Shown: in pieces, positions 9,346 through 18,000 of the stretch | How positions within the stretch are numbered: the first letter of the stretch is position 1 | Layout: each line of letters opens with the position of its first letter | Translations under genes and position numbers: made by a program | The notes under the pieces: generated by a model | Database searches by the model: none | Told to the model about the DNA's origin: nothing | The model's input: only the letters and a program-made list of their open reading frames with translations | Assembly: GCA_003427395.1 (NCBI GenBank) | Contig: BFEA01000174.1 | Location: 2,355,340 to 2,397,215, forward strand | Length of the DNA: 41,876 bases | Direction of reading: 5' to 3' | From: Chara braunii | Lineage: Eukaryota > Streptophyta > Charophyceae > Charales > Characeae

Positions 9346-10544
9346 GGACAATAACAACAGTGTTTTTGCACTAAGTGGAGGTGGGACGTTGACACAGAGG
9401 AGGTGCATCAAAGCGGTGTTTTATTTTGAAGTGGCGTGAGGGTTACACCGCAGAGACACCGTGCTTTAAAACCAAGTGGCGGTAACGAGAAAACGCCACC
9501 GGATTATTGGAAGGTGATAGGTGCTGAGAGGGTACTCAGGCAAGCGGTCGTCAAAGGGAGTGGTATCGATCACTTTGTTGACGACTGGGTGCGACGACCT
9601 TCTCGTCAAAAGGGCGAAAAATTTATACGGTCTTCTTGGGTGTACTGTTCAAACTTCACTCAAGCTCAGTTTACCTGATTCAGTTCCCTTCACACTTGTG
9701 TGAACCCACACTTGCTTGACCTTGGTTCTCTGAACGTTCATTGGAAAGGGAAAGGGAATGTGTGTTTGCGTGTGTTATGAGGAGTCTGACGATGGCAAAG
9801 GAATGTATGGTGGTCTGTGTGATCTAGCTTTGATTGCAGGTACGACATGTGGGTTGAGATGGATGAGGGTGATGATGGTGAAAGAATGGTTGTTTTTTCA
9901 CCTCTTTACTTGTGAGGGTGTGTAAACTAAAGGAAAAAGAAGACGTCGAAAATGAAGCGAGCACAAAGAAGAGGAACGCAATTGAACTTAGACTTTTTTC
10001 CCAAGGTCACCATTTCTTTCCCGAATGACCCCTTCTATCTACGCCTATCCGTCTGAATGACTCGTTTCTTACAATTTTTTTTTCTTCGTGCAAGTTGCTC
10101 CTAACGTCAGGCGGCAAGAGTTTCTTTGCCCGCGGTGTAGATGTTTTTCCTTTTCCTAGGAGGCATCTGGGGTGGGGGTTCGTTGCCTTAGGGGCCGACC
10201 CTGTTATCGACTCAGAGTGGACCGCTTTGCGGGGGGGGTGCCATGCTGTTGCGGTGGAGCCAGCCCGACTTTTGAGTTCCGAGGTTCACTCGGACGAGGA
10301 CGAGGGGTATCCCAGACCACCTCCTAGGGGGATGGATAAAAACATCTTCACGAAAGGACTTTCAATTCTTGGTGCCTTGCGTAAAGAGAAAACTGCCATA
10401 ACACTCGTTTGGTGGCCATTCTAGGAGTCACTGACGTATGGGGAACTGGTGCCACAAGCAGCCCAGTTGGTGTCCTACTAGGAAGACAAATGTTTTAGTA
10501 ATACTTAGTTTTAACTTGATCACCTTTGTCTTCACTTCTTTCAG
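9346..10544. other. Stretch without recognised gene
   Basis: No conserved protein or RNA is seen. The last 20 bases (TTGTCTTCACTTCTTTCAG) form a good 3' splice-site consensus directly before the ATG of the next ORF. A branch-like TTTAACTTGATC lies about 30 bases upstream of it. A 109-codon frame at 10095-10424 is in the same phase but ends in a stop and shows no known domain. Confidence 0.4.
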
Positions 10545-11633
10545 ATGGTTGTGGAAACAACGGTCTGCTACCTTTTCCGCAATCGTGATGCAGCGGCGGA
10601 GCGGGTCGAGTCCCGGAGACTTAATGGAGAAAGATTAGAGAGGATAGGACGACTCGTCTACAATCCTTATGAATCATACTCTGAGGAGGATGTTTCGCGA
10701 TTCTGGGGAGGCAGTGCTCGAAATCCCCCTGGACGACTTATTTTTAGTTCAAGGACCGGACTGGACATCGTACACTATGAGTTTGTGCCACCACTGCCCG
10801 AGCGTGACTTCGCTAATATGAACTTAGTGGTGATGCAACCATACAAGATTAATCCACGAATGGACGAGATCCCTGAGATAGGGCTGACGTTCGTTCGTTC
10901 CATACTGTGGTTGAACGAACGACAGGGCCCTTTCTTCGGTATATATCATACAAGACGAGTGCGGGCAAATAGGTTCAGTATTCTACGAGTTGAACCTTTC
11001 TCTGAGTATGCATGGCAAGATGAGGAGGACGAGCTCGAGGAAGGATTACGTGACAAATATAATTTATGTTCTGACACGCAGATGCCTGGAGCACGACGAG
11101 ATTTGACGATTCCGAGGTACTTGCTAGTTCGCGACACACGTGAGGACGACCTTATCAGAGGAGCGGAGCAGATTTTACGGGTTCGAGATGGTTCTCCTAC
11201 TGAGTGGATCGGCTTCGTCGGATTATTACGCAACGGCGAGGGATTTTTTTCCACTACTCGCGCGGATTTCCTGGCAAATACGGCCCGGACTCGGGATGAG
11301 TTATTCGGATATACCCTTTATTTTCACCGTGCGAGTAATCTCCAATGTCTCTCACGAGTCATTGTGAGTATCACGATTACGTCGTCCGGCAGATGTTTCG
11401 GCATCATCCGGATCCGGGATACTGAGATCAAACGCTTGTTTGGACTCAGTCGGCCTTTACGAGTCATAGTGTGGAGACTAGCCTCACGAATGGCCTCCCT
11501 GTATGGTACTCAGACTTTTAGAGTCATGCGAGGTGGGCGAGCGACAACCCTGGTACTTGACAACGACGAGCGTGTGCGTTTGAATTTGTTGGAGGCACAG
11601 GTGTGCGGAGGACGACAGGTTTACCAGGGTTAG
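10545..11633 (+). CDS. Unknown intact 362-residue protein, possibly a relative of the 36.5-40 kb gene array
   Basis: I do not recognise a family. The frame is fully open, starts with ATG and ends TAG, and is rich in Arg, Glu and Leu, with no signal peptide or membrane segment. Its ATG directly follows a splice-acceptor-like TTCTTTCAG, so it may be a downstream exon. Two short motifs recall the four-copy array at 36.5-40 kb. ERQGPFFG (about residue 125), followed by an acidic stretch (WQDEEDELEEG), resembles the array's GPFxG carboxy block with its acidic tail. TEWIGFVG (about residue 224) and RPLRVIVWRLAS (about residue 307) resemble the array's DWVGF amino block and PLRCRVPRFMID middle block. 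On that reading this ORF would be the end of one unit joined to the start of the next. This is inference from short motifs only. It could equally be a retroelement accessory ORF of its own kind. Confidence 0.5.
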   Translation: MVVETTVCYLFRNRDAAAERVESRRLNGERLERIGRLVYNPYESYSEEDVSRFWGGSARNPPGRLIFSSRTGLDIVHYEFVPPLPERDFANMNLVVMQPYKINPRMDEIPEIGLTFVRSILWLNERQGPFFGIYHTRRVRANRFSILRVEPFSEYAWQDEEDELEEGLRDKYNLCSDTQMPGARRDLTIPRYLLVRDTREDDLIRGAEQILRVRDGSPTEWIGFVGLLRNGEGFFSTTRADFLANTARTRDELFGYTLYFHRASNLQCLSRVIVSITITSSGRCFGIIRIRDTEIKRLFGLSRPLRVIVWRLASRMASLYGTQTFRVMRGGRATTLVLDNDERVRLNLLEAQVCGGRQVYQG

Positions 11634-11636
11634 ACG

Positions 11637-12430
11637 CTGCTTTCTGAAAATCTTACTCAAATTCCAAAAAACCTCTTGCATAGACCAATTCCATCGAGGA
11701 AGTCATATGATTATGACTTCACGAGGTAATCTCAAAAACAAAAACAAAAACACTTATGTAGTTAGGACCGCCGGATGGATAGTATTCGGATTACCCCGAT
11801 GATTTCACTATCATGCTTATGCATTGAGGGGTAATGGATCGTGTAAAAATAAGTTGAATTAAGTGAAAAGCGAGACATCTGAAGAAGATGCAAAGCGTAA
11901 TAATGAGGACGAAGTAGTGAGAGACGGAACATTTCCATGTTGAGTAATGGTGATGGAGATGGATACTCCATCATTCGTGGAACAGAAAGAGTAATTATTG
12001 TCCAGAAGGATAAAGCGACCAACAAAATTTTTCAATCGCTCCTCCAAGCAGTTGCATATGGTACGGAAATGTGGTAGAACCGAGAGTTCAAACATCGACC
12101 AGGAACCAGATCACTTGTTGATCTGCACGGTAGCAGTGGTATTTACTTGCAGATATTATCATAGGAAGATCAGTCCTAGTTTGTTCTTCAATTAATAGTC
12201 TTGGAGCGACTATATAAAAATTATCCAGTCATACAGGTTGGAAAGAAACACTTTGGCAGACCAGCTCATCAAGTCAATGATTTGGATTGTGTGATTTTGT
12301 TTTAAAGTACGAGGATTTTTTTTTTGATTGCTAGGGACTAAGGATTGTTTTTACGATTGGTTGAGACTGTCCTTGGGAGATCAGCGCCCCAGGGAACGAA
12401 CGGCGTTCGGGTTTGCTCGGCGTTAACCAA
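11637..12430. other. Stretch without recognised gene
   Basis: AT-rich sequence with an A-rich (AAAAAC)n patch at about 11731-11751 and several Ts in a row at 12318-12327. No conserved coding or RNA feature is visible on either strand. Confidence 0.4.
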
Positions 12431-12478
12431 GCATTTCCTATACTGCAGCGAGACGAGCAAACGCGCTCGACTGATCTA

Positions 12479-12760
12479 CCTCTGCGATTGCATTTAAAAG
12501 CCTTCGCACGTGGGTCAGTAGCTCGGTAGGGATACGCCCCTGAGGGTGGTGACAGCCCCTTAGGGATGCAAGCTTATGCCCCGCGGGAACCTGTCCTGTC
12601 GTAGGGGATTGCGAGAAGTATAGCTGGCGCACCCGGCTAGGGCGGCGAAGGAGCGATGCAAACGCGTCCGTCTCGGCGGTTCGCGGAATGTTATGCGTCA
12701 TTCCCAAGTTGTCTCTTGAAGATATGTTTTAGGCAAAATCCTGCGTGACATGGCCTGGAG
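12479..12760 (+). repeat. Dispersed repeat copy R1 (+), possible LTR end
   Basis: This segment matches, on the opposite strand, the stretch at 25440-25688. Shared blocks in the same order include CCTCTGCGATTGCA, TAGCTCGG, GGGATACGCCC, GGTGACAGC, CCTGTCGTAGGGG, GCTGGCGCAC and TGCGTGAC. Blocks are separated by small substitutions and indels, so this is an old family and not a recent duplication. The motif AAAATCCTGCGTGACA near its right end also occurs on the minus strand at 23320-23335. Here it is followed by TGGCCTGG, so a retrotransposon LTR ending in CA and a TGG-starting primer binding site are conceivable. Confidence 0.7.
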
Positions 12761-12816
12761 GGCCGTCGTTTTCGCACGAGGGCCGATGCGCTCGATAGCG
12801 GGATCGGAGTCGCGAC

Positions 12817-12958
12817 GAAGAAGAAGAAGAAGAGGAGGATAAGAGGAAGAAGAAGAAAAGAATAAGAAAAGAACGAAGAGAGAGAAGAAGAAGAAGATGG
12901 TTGGAAGAAGAAGAAGAAGAAGAAGAAGAAGAAGAAGAAGAAGAAGAAAAGGAAAACT
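12817..12958 (+). repeat. (GAA)n purine tract
   Basis: About 140 bases are almost purely purine, mostly GAA triplets with a perfect run near 12905-12948. Such mirror-like purine tracts can form triplex DNA. Confidence 0.9.
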
Positions 12959-13077
12959 AAAAAAATAAAAAGAAAATTGTCGTCGATTACTTATCTGTGT
13001 GGAGGTAGCAACGACGATGACGAGGATAGCACGGCGCGGCGACGAGGACGACGGGCGAGGCGATGGCGATGGCGATG

Positions 13078-13225
13078 TGGCACGACGACGACGATCGCAA
13101 CGGTGACGATGATAACGTGGCACGACGGCGACGATCGCGACGATGACGATGATGACTTGGCACGACGGCGACGATCACGACGATGACATGGCACGACGAC
13201 GATCACGACGATGATGCTGATGATG
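13078..13225 (+). repeat. 40-bp minisatellite
   Basis: TGGCACGACG recurs at 13078, 13118, 13158 and 13189 (spacings 40, 40, 31), with the units filled by GACGAT triplets. The array is embedded in a wider CGA/GAT-rich patch from about 13010. Confidence 0.85.
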
Positions 13226-13497
13226 GCCAGGTGGTGACGACGAAGCAATGTGGGTCGGGCGGGTTCGAACCGCTCCAATACCAGTGTGACGAGCGTGAGG
13301 CTGAGGGAGAGCCGAGGGAGAGGAGAGAGAGAGGGAGAGAGTGAGAGCACACACACACACTCACTCACTGGACACGACAGAGGGTCGGACACAGACACTG
13401 TGGCAAGGCACAAAGTCGAAGTATTGGATTCCGAATGCCGAAACAGCAAGTCACACTGAGTACGAGCACGACAGCAGAAAACTGGTACGAGACTGGT

Positions 13498-13532
13498 CCC
13501 CGTACCGTACGGGGAGCCGGTATAAGTACCGG
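13498..13532. repeat. Two adjacent short palindromes
   Basis: CCCCGTAC (13498-13505) pairs perfectly with GTACGGGG (13507-13514) around one base. Immediately after, CCGGTA (13517-13522) pairs with TACCGG (13527-13532) around TAAG. GTACC-type words are frequent here and at 6.9-7.2 kb. Confidence 0.7.
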
Positions 13533-14126
13533 TGACACGTACAGTACCAGGGGCATTTCTGCAAAGGCCCCGAGGGCAGAACTGAAAAATGCGGTATTTG
13601 AAAGTGGCGCCCGAATTGCAGCATGGCGCCAGTTGTCCAAAATCCTACGGTACCAAAGGAGGGGTTTGGAAAAAGGGTGCCACGCCGAAAACGGGATGCA
13701 GCCGAAACAGCAAAAAGATAGACCAGGGATTGAGCCCTGGCGGAGTCCGTAACAGGATGGATAACGTCATGTGGGTGTGAGGGTTTGTCGATGATAGCCC
13801 GACAAACTGTTTGTGTGTTTTTTTTTTTAATATCCTGACAAACTTAAACTCTATGGGAGAAGAAGTTGGTTGGTTCTGCTTCCTGGAGGAGATGGTGCAA
13901 CACTGGCATGCGTGCACAATAGAGAAACGGCTCAGCAAATGGGATAGGTATGTAGTTTTTGTTGATGCCAGAGTGTTGACATCTACAGATTGAGAGCGCT
14001 TGTGTGAGGAAGAGGGAGTGGTTGGTGGATTTACAGTTTCCCGGAGTGTAAGAGGGAGGTACTTTTCACTGGTTGCCGAGGGGTATGACAGGTAATGATT
14101 GAGGCAGTGATGCGTGTGCACGTCAG

Positions 14127-14128
<2 letters not shown>

Positions 14129-14177
<49 letters not shown>
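14129..14177 (+). repeat. (GT)n microsatellite
   Basis: About 24 perfect GT dinucleotides run straight into the adaptor junction. A (GA) run lies on the other side. Confidence 0.95.
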
Positions 14178-14182
<5 letters not shown>

Positions 14183-14215
14183 TCTTATACACATCTAGAT
14201 GTGTATAAGAGACAG
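14178..14215. other. Nextera/Tn5 mate-pair junction adaptor (sequencing artefact)
   Basis: The 19-base Tn5 mosaic end CTGTCTCTTATACACATCT (14178-14196) is followed directly by its exact reverse complement (14197-14215). This 38-base product is the circularisation junction of Nextera mate-pair libraries. Translated, it gives the familiar contaminant peptide VSYTHLDVYKRQ. It is not biological sequence, and the DNA on its two sides need not be adjacent in the genome. Confidence 0.98.

Positions 14216-14221
<6 letters not shown>

Positions 14222-14254
<33 letters not shown>
14222..14254 (+). repeat. (GA)n microsatellite
   Basis: About 16 GA dinucleotides lie directly after the adaptor. Further GT-rich patches lie at 14436-14450 and 14498-14520. 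Confidence 0.95.
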
Positions 14255-14255
<1 letters not shown>

Positions 14256-14256
<1 letters not shown>

Positions 14257-15039
14257 AAATGGCGCGCTCACTAGCACTTGCGCTCTCTGTGTGTGTTTGC
14301 ACCACAACAGCCCCTGTTCCACCCAGATGAGTAGATCCAAAATCAAAGCAACTTTACCTCTATTGCAGACAATGAAGCACACTTGAGATAAGCCAATCCA
14401 GCAATGAAACAGTTTTTCCTGTATTGCAAGCAACATGTGTGTGTGTGTATGTGACATGCACCCATATGCACCCACGTACACCCCTCTCTCTCTCTGTGTC
14501 TGTGTGTGTGTGTGTGTGACATGCATCATGTTTGTGTGTGTGACATACGTCCATGTGCACGTTCACCCGCACATCTGAGTTCCGCATGAATGGTCAGGGG
14601 TGCATACCAAAAAGATGCCTCTCCATACCGGGGCATGACAAGCATGGCCTGATGCAGGCCTGAATGCCGGGTTGGCGAGGGTGTGGTCCAAAGTTGCCCT
14701 CCCCTCCCCCTCACAGGAGCCCACCAAAAAACTTCCAGGCTGGAAGGGCATGTCAGGTGAGGGGGCTGTTAGAGGGGCATAGAGCAAGCAGAGGCATCCT
14801 TGAGGGGCACGGAAACTTTCCCAGAGGAAAAAAGATTCAACTGATTTCCATTCTTCCATCTGCCTTTTTGAAAACACGACAGCACAAAAATGCACATGAA
14901 TAAAGGGTCATCCAATCTGAGCTCAGACCCTACTGAACTTACTGAAGAAGAAATTTTAAGAAACATAAGGGAATGAAAAGCTTGTTTCTAGGTTTGCCAA
15001 TTTCCCCCCCTGTTTTTTTCTACTTTTTGGAAATAACAG
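14256..15039 (+). other. Probable intron end upstream of the dynein exon
   Basis: No dynein-like coding is seen here. The segment ends in a strong pyrimidine tract (15001-15027) and AACAG at 15035-15039, a plausible splice acceptor. A TAA in the dynein frame at 15034-15036 marks sequence outside the exon. A second, closer acceptor is TTTGCAG ending at 15091. Confidence 0.5.
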
Positions 15040-18000
15040 CTGCTTCGTTTCCATGACTGTGGGATTGGTGAAACCATGTTGGTGTTTGCAGTGCTGCTGG
15101 AGACAATTAGCCGAAAAGAGGGTGTCCAATATGAAGCCCATCTGGTGGAGCCAAAGGCTGTCAGGAAAGAGGACCTCTACGGAAGCTTCGATGCCACTAC
15201 GAGGGAGTGGAGGGACGGTGTGTTTACGGCACTCCTTCGGCAGATAATCGATAACATCAAGGGTGAATCCAAAATGCGCCACTGGGTTGTCATTGACGGG
15301 GATGTTGATCCTGAATGGGTGGAAAATCTGAATAGCTTTCTAGATGACAACAAGGTCCTCACTCTGCCGAACGGGGAACGGCTGGCTCTTCCACCAGCAA
15401 TGAGGTGTGTCTTTGAAGTGGACAGCCTCAGACATGCAACTCCTGCAACTGTGTCACGTTGCGGCATGATCTGGTTCACAGAGAACATTGTGACGGTGCC
15501 AATGGTGCTGGCACATTATTGCGCTCGTCTCAGAGTCGAGCCCATCTCCATTGGACAGACTGGTATTCTCGCATCTCGAAGGCCTGTGAACATGACAAGT
15601 GGTGCGCTTGCTCATGAGCTAGAGGTTCAACACAAATGCCTCACTGTGCTCGAGCCATTTCTTCAAGAAGGGGGTCTGGTGCATGCTGCAGTTTCCATTG
15701 CTTCCAAGCAGAGCCACATTATGGGTTCCATGCCCCTGTCTGCTGTTGAAAGCACCCTCAGTCTTTTGGATGCAACAATATCAAATGTACTGGACTACAA
15801 CAACTACCATCCAGGCTTCCCACTCACCACAAAGCAGTTGTGCATTTATCTTCCAAAACGTTTGCTTGTGGCCATTGTGTGGGGAATGGGAGGATCAATG
15901 TCACACGACGGGCGTGTTACATTTGTGTCCGATCTCAAGGCCATCGCCAACCACCATGGGGCAGTAGTCATGAAAGAGGTCCTGGAGAACCCGATGCTTT
16001 GGGATCATGATGTGTCTATTGCTGATGGACGAACTGTTCCCTGGAAGACACATGTCCCAGTCAGTGATGTGACTTTGCAAGAGATCCGAACCACAGATTT
16101 TATTGTTCCGACCGTGGATACTGTGCGGAATGAGGCTTTGCTGAGAGCTTGGCTTTCGCAGCGGCGGCTCCTGATATTGTGTGGCCCTCCGGGATCTGGG
16201 AAGACACTGACAATCACATCGGCCCTGAAGAGCATGCCAGGTGTGGACCTTCTCATGCTGAGCTTCTCAAGCTGCACTACACCTGAGTATCTGGTGTGCG
16301 CCTGCCAACAACGCTGTGAGATTTTAAAGGCCCCAGGTGGCACGTACGTCATGCGACCACAGCATGCAAACAAGTGGCTCGTTGTCTTCTGTGATGAGAT
16401 CAATCTTCCCTCCTGTGATGCATATGGGACGCAACGCGTCATTGCTTTTCTTCGACAGCTTACTGAGCAGAAAGGTTTCTGGCGGTCATCTGATTCAGCA
16501 TGGGTGGCTTTGGAGCGGATACAGTTTCTGGGTGCTTGCAACCCTCCATCGGATGCAGGACGTGTGCCATTGCCCCAGCGGTTCTCAAGACATGCCTCAC
16601 TTCTTTTTGTCGACTTCCCTTCCAAAGATGCGCTGCTCCAAATTTATGGATCACTCTGCCGGACTCTTCTGAAATATCATGCCGAGGTTGCAGCTTATCA
16701 CATGGCTTTGACAGAGGCTATTGTGGCCGTCTACCTCCAGTGCAAGGAGAGGTTCACAGCCGTACAGCATGCACATTACATATTCAGCCCCCGTGAATTG
16801 AGCCGATGGGTGCGTGCATTGCAGGAGGCATTGCAAAACATGGAAGACACGCTTACTGTGGAAGGTTTGGTAAGGCTTTGGCTGCATGAAGGGTTGCGAC
16901 TATTCCAGGACAGGCTCATCACAATAGAGGAGCGGGAGAGTGTGGATGAGATGATGAATGCAGCTGCTTCGCAGTATTTCCCAGCCATCAAACCAATGAC
17001 CTTGTGCCGGCCGATCCGATTCAGCACATGGCTGAGTCGTGACTATCAGGAAGCGGACACAGAGAGGCTGAGGGACTACATAAAGGCAAGATTGCAGACT
17101 TTCCAGGAGGAGGAGCTAGATGTGCCTATCATACCTTTTGACGATGCCCTGGACCATATCCTTAAAATCGACCTAGTTCTTCGGCAGCCTTGTGGTCATC
17201 TTCTGTTGGTGGGTCCTAATGGTACGGGCAAGACGACACTGGCACGCTTCACAGCATGGATGAATGGCCTGCGGATATTCTCCATCAATGCCCACCGAAA
17301 ATACACGTCAACGCAGTTTGATGAGGACCTGAGGAACTTGCTCAGATGGACTGGCTGCCGCAGGGAGCGCATTTGCTTCATCTTTGATGAGGCAAATGTG
17401 TTGGAGACAAGTTTTCTAGAACGGCTCAATGCACTGCTTGCGAATGGTGAGGTCCCTGGGCTTTTTGATGAGGAGGAGATGCATGCACTCATGCATCAGT
17501 GCAAGGAAGGTGCTCGCTCTCGAGGACTGGCGATCGATTCCCATGAAGACCTGTACCAATACTTTGTCCAGCAAGTGCAGTTGAATCTGCACGTGTGCTT
17601 TACCATGACATCACCAGAGGGTGACCTCAGCAGCGGGGCACTCTCATCCCCAGCCTTGCTTAACCGTTGTGTCATCAAGTGGTTTGCCCCGTGGTCCGCA
17701 GTTACTCTCCGCCAGCTGGCAAGAGAACAGGTCTGGAACCTGGACCTGAATTTCGCTGGCAGCATTGGAAAGGCGCAGGGATTGGGCAACAGAACTATGG
17801 ACAAGGAAGTGGGAATAGAGGAGGAGCTGGTGGAGATCCTGGTTGCAATGCACGAGCAAGCTCTCCGTCTCAGTTTTGGGATGGCGATGTCAGCTGGAAA
17901 GCAGGTGACCGGAGTATCTATTACTTCATGCAACTTCCTGGACTTCGTTCATCAGTTTATTAGGCTATACCATGAGAAAAAGGCGGAGCTCGAAGAACAG

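Noticed and set aside
8462-9439. Several overlapping frames of 80-210 codons over the 54-bp repeat on both strands
   Set aside because: Unit length varies by single bases, so no frame is kept from unit to unit; openness comes from GC-rich, stop-poor sequence.
13256-13282. GGGTTCGAACC, looking like a tRNA T-arm
   Set aside because: No acceptor stem, D-arm or anticodon arm can be folded upstream; the preceding sequence is a CGA/GAT minisatellite.
12977-13449. Ser/Arg/Asp-rich frames on both strands
   Set aside because: Product of the 40-bp minisatellite and GA-rich patches.
14114-14386. 90-codon frame containing VSYTHLDVYKRQ
   Set aside because: The peptide is the translation of the Nextera junction adaptor flanked by microsatellites.
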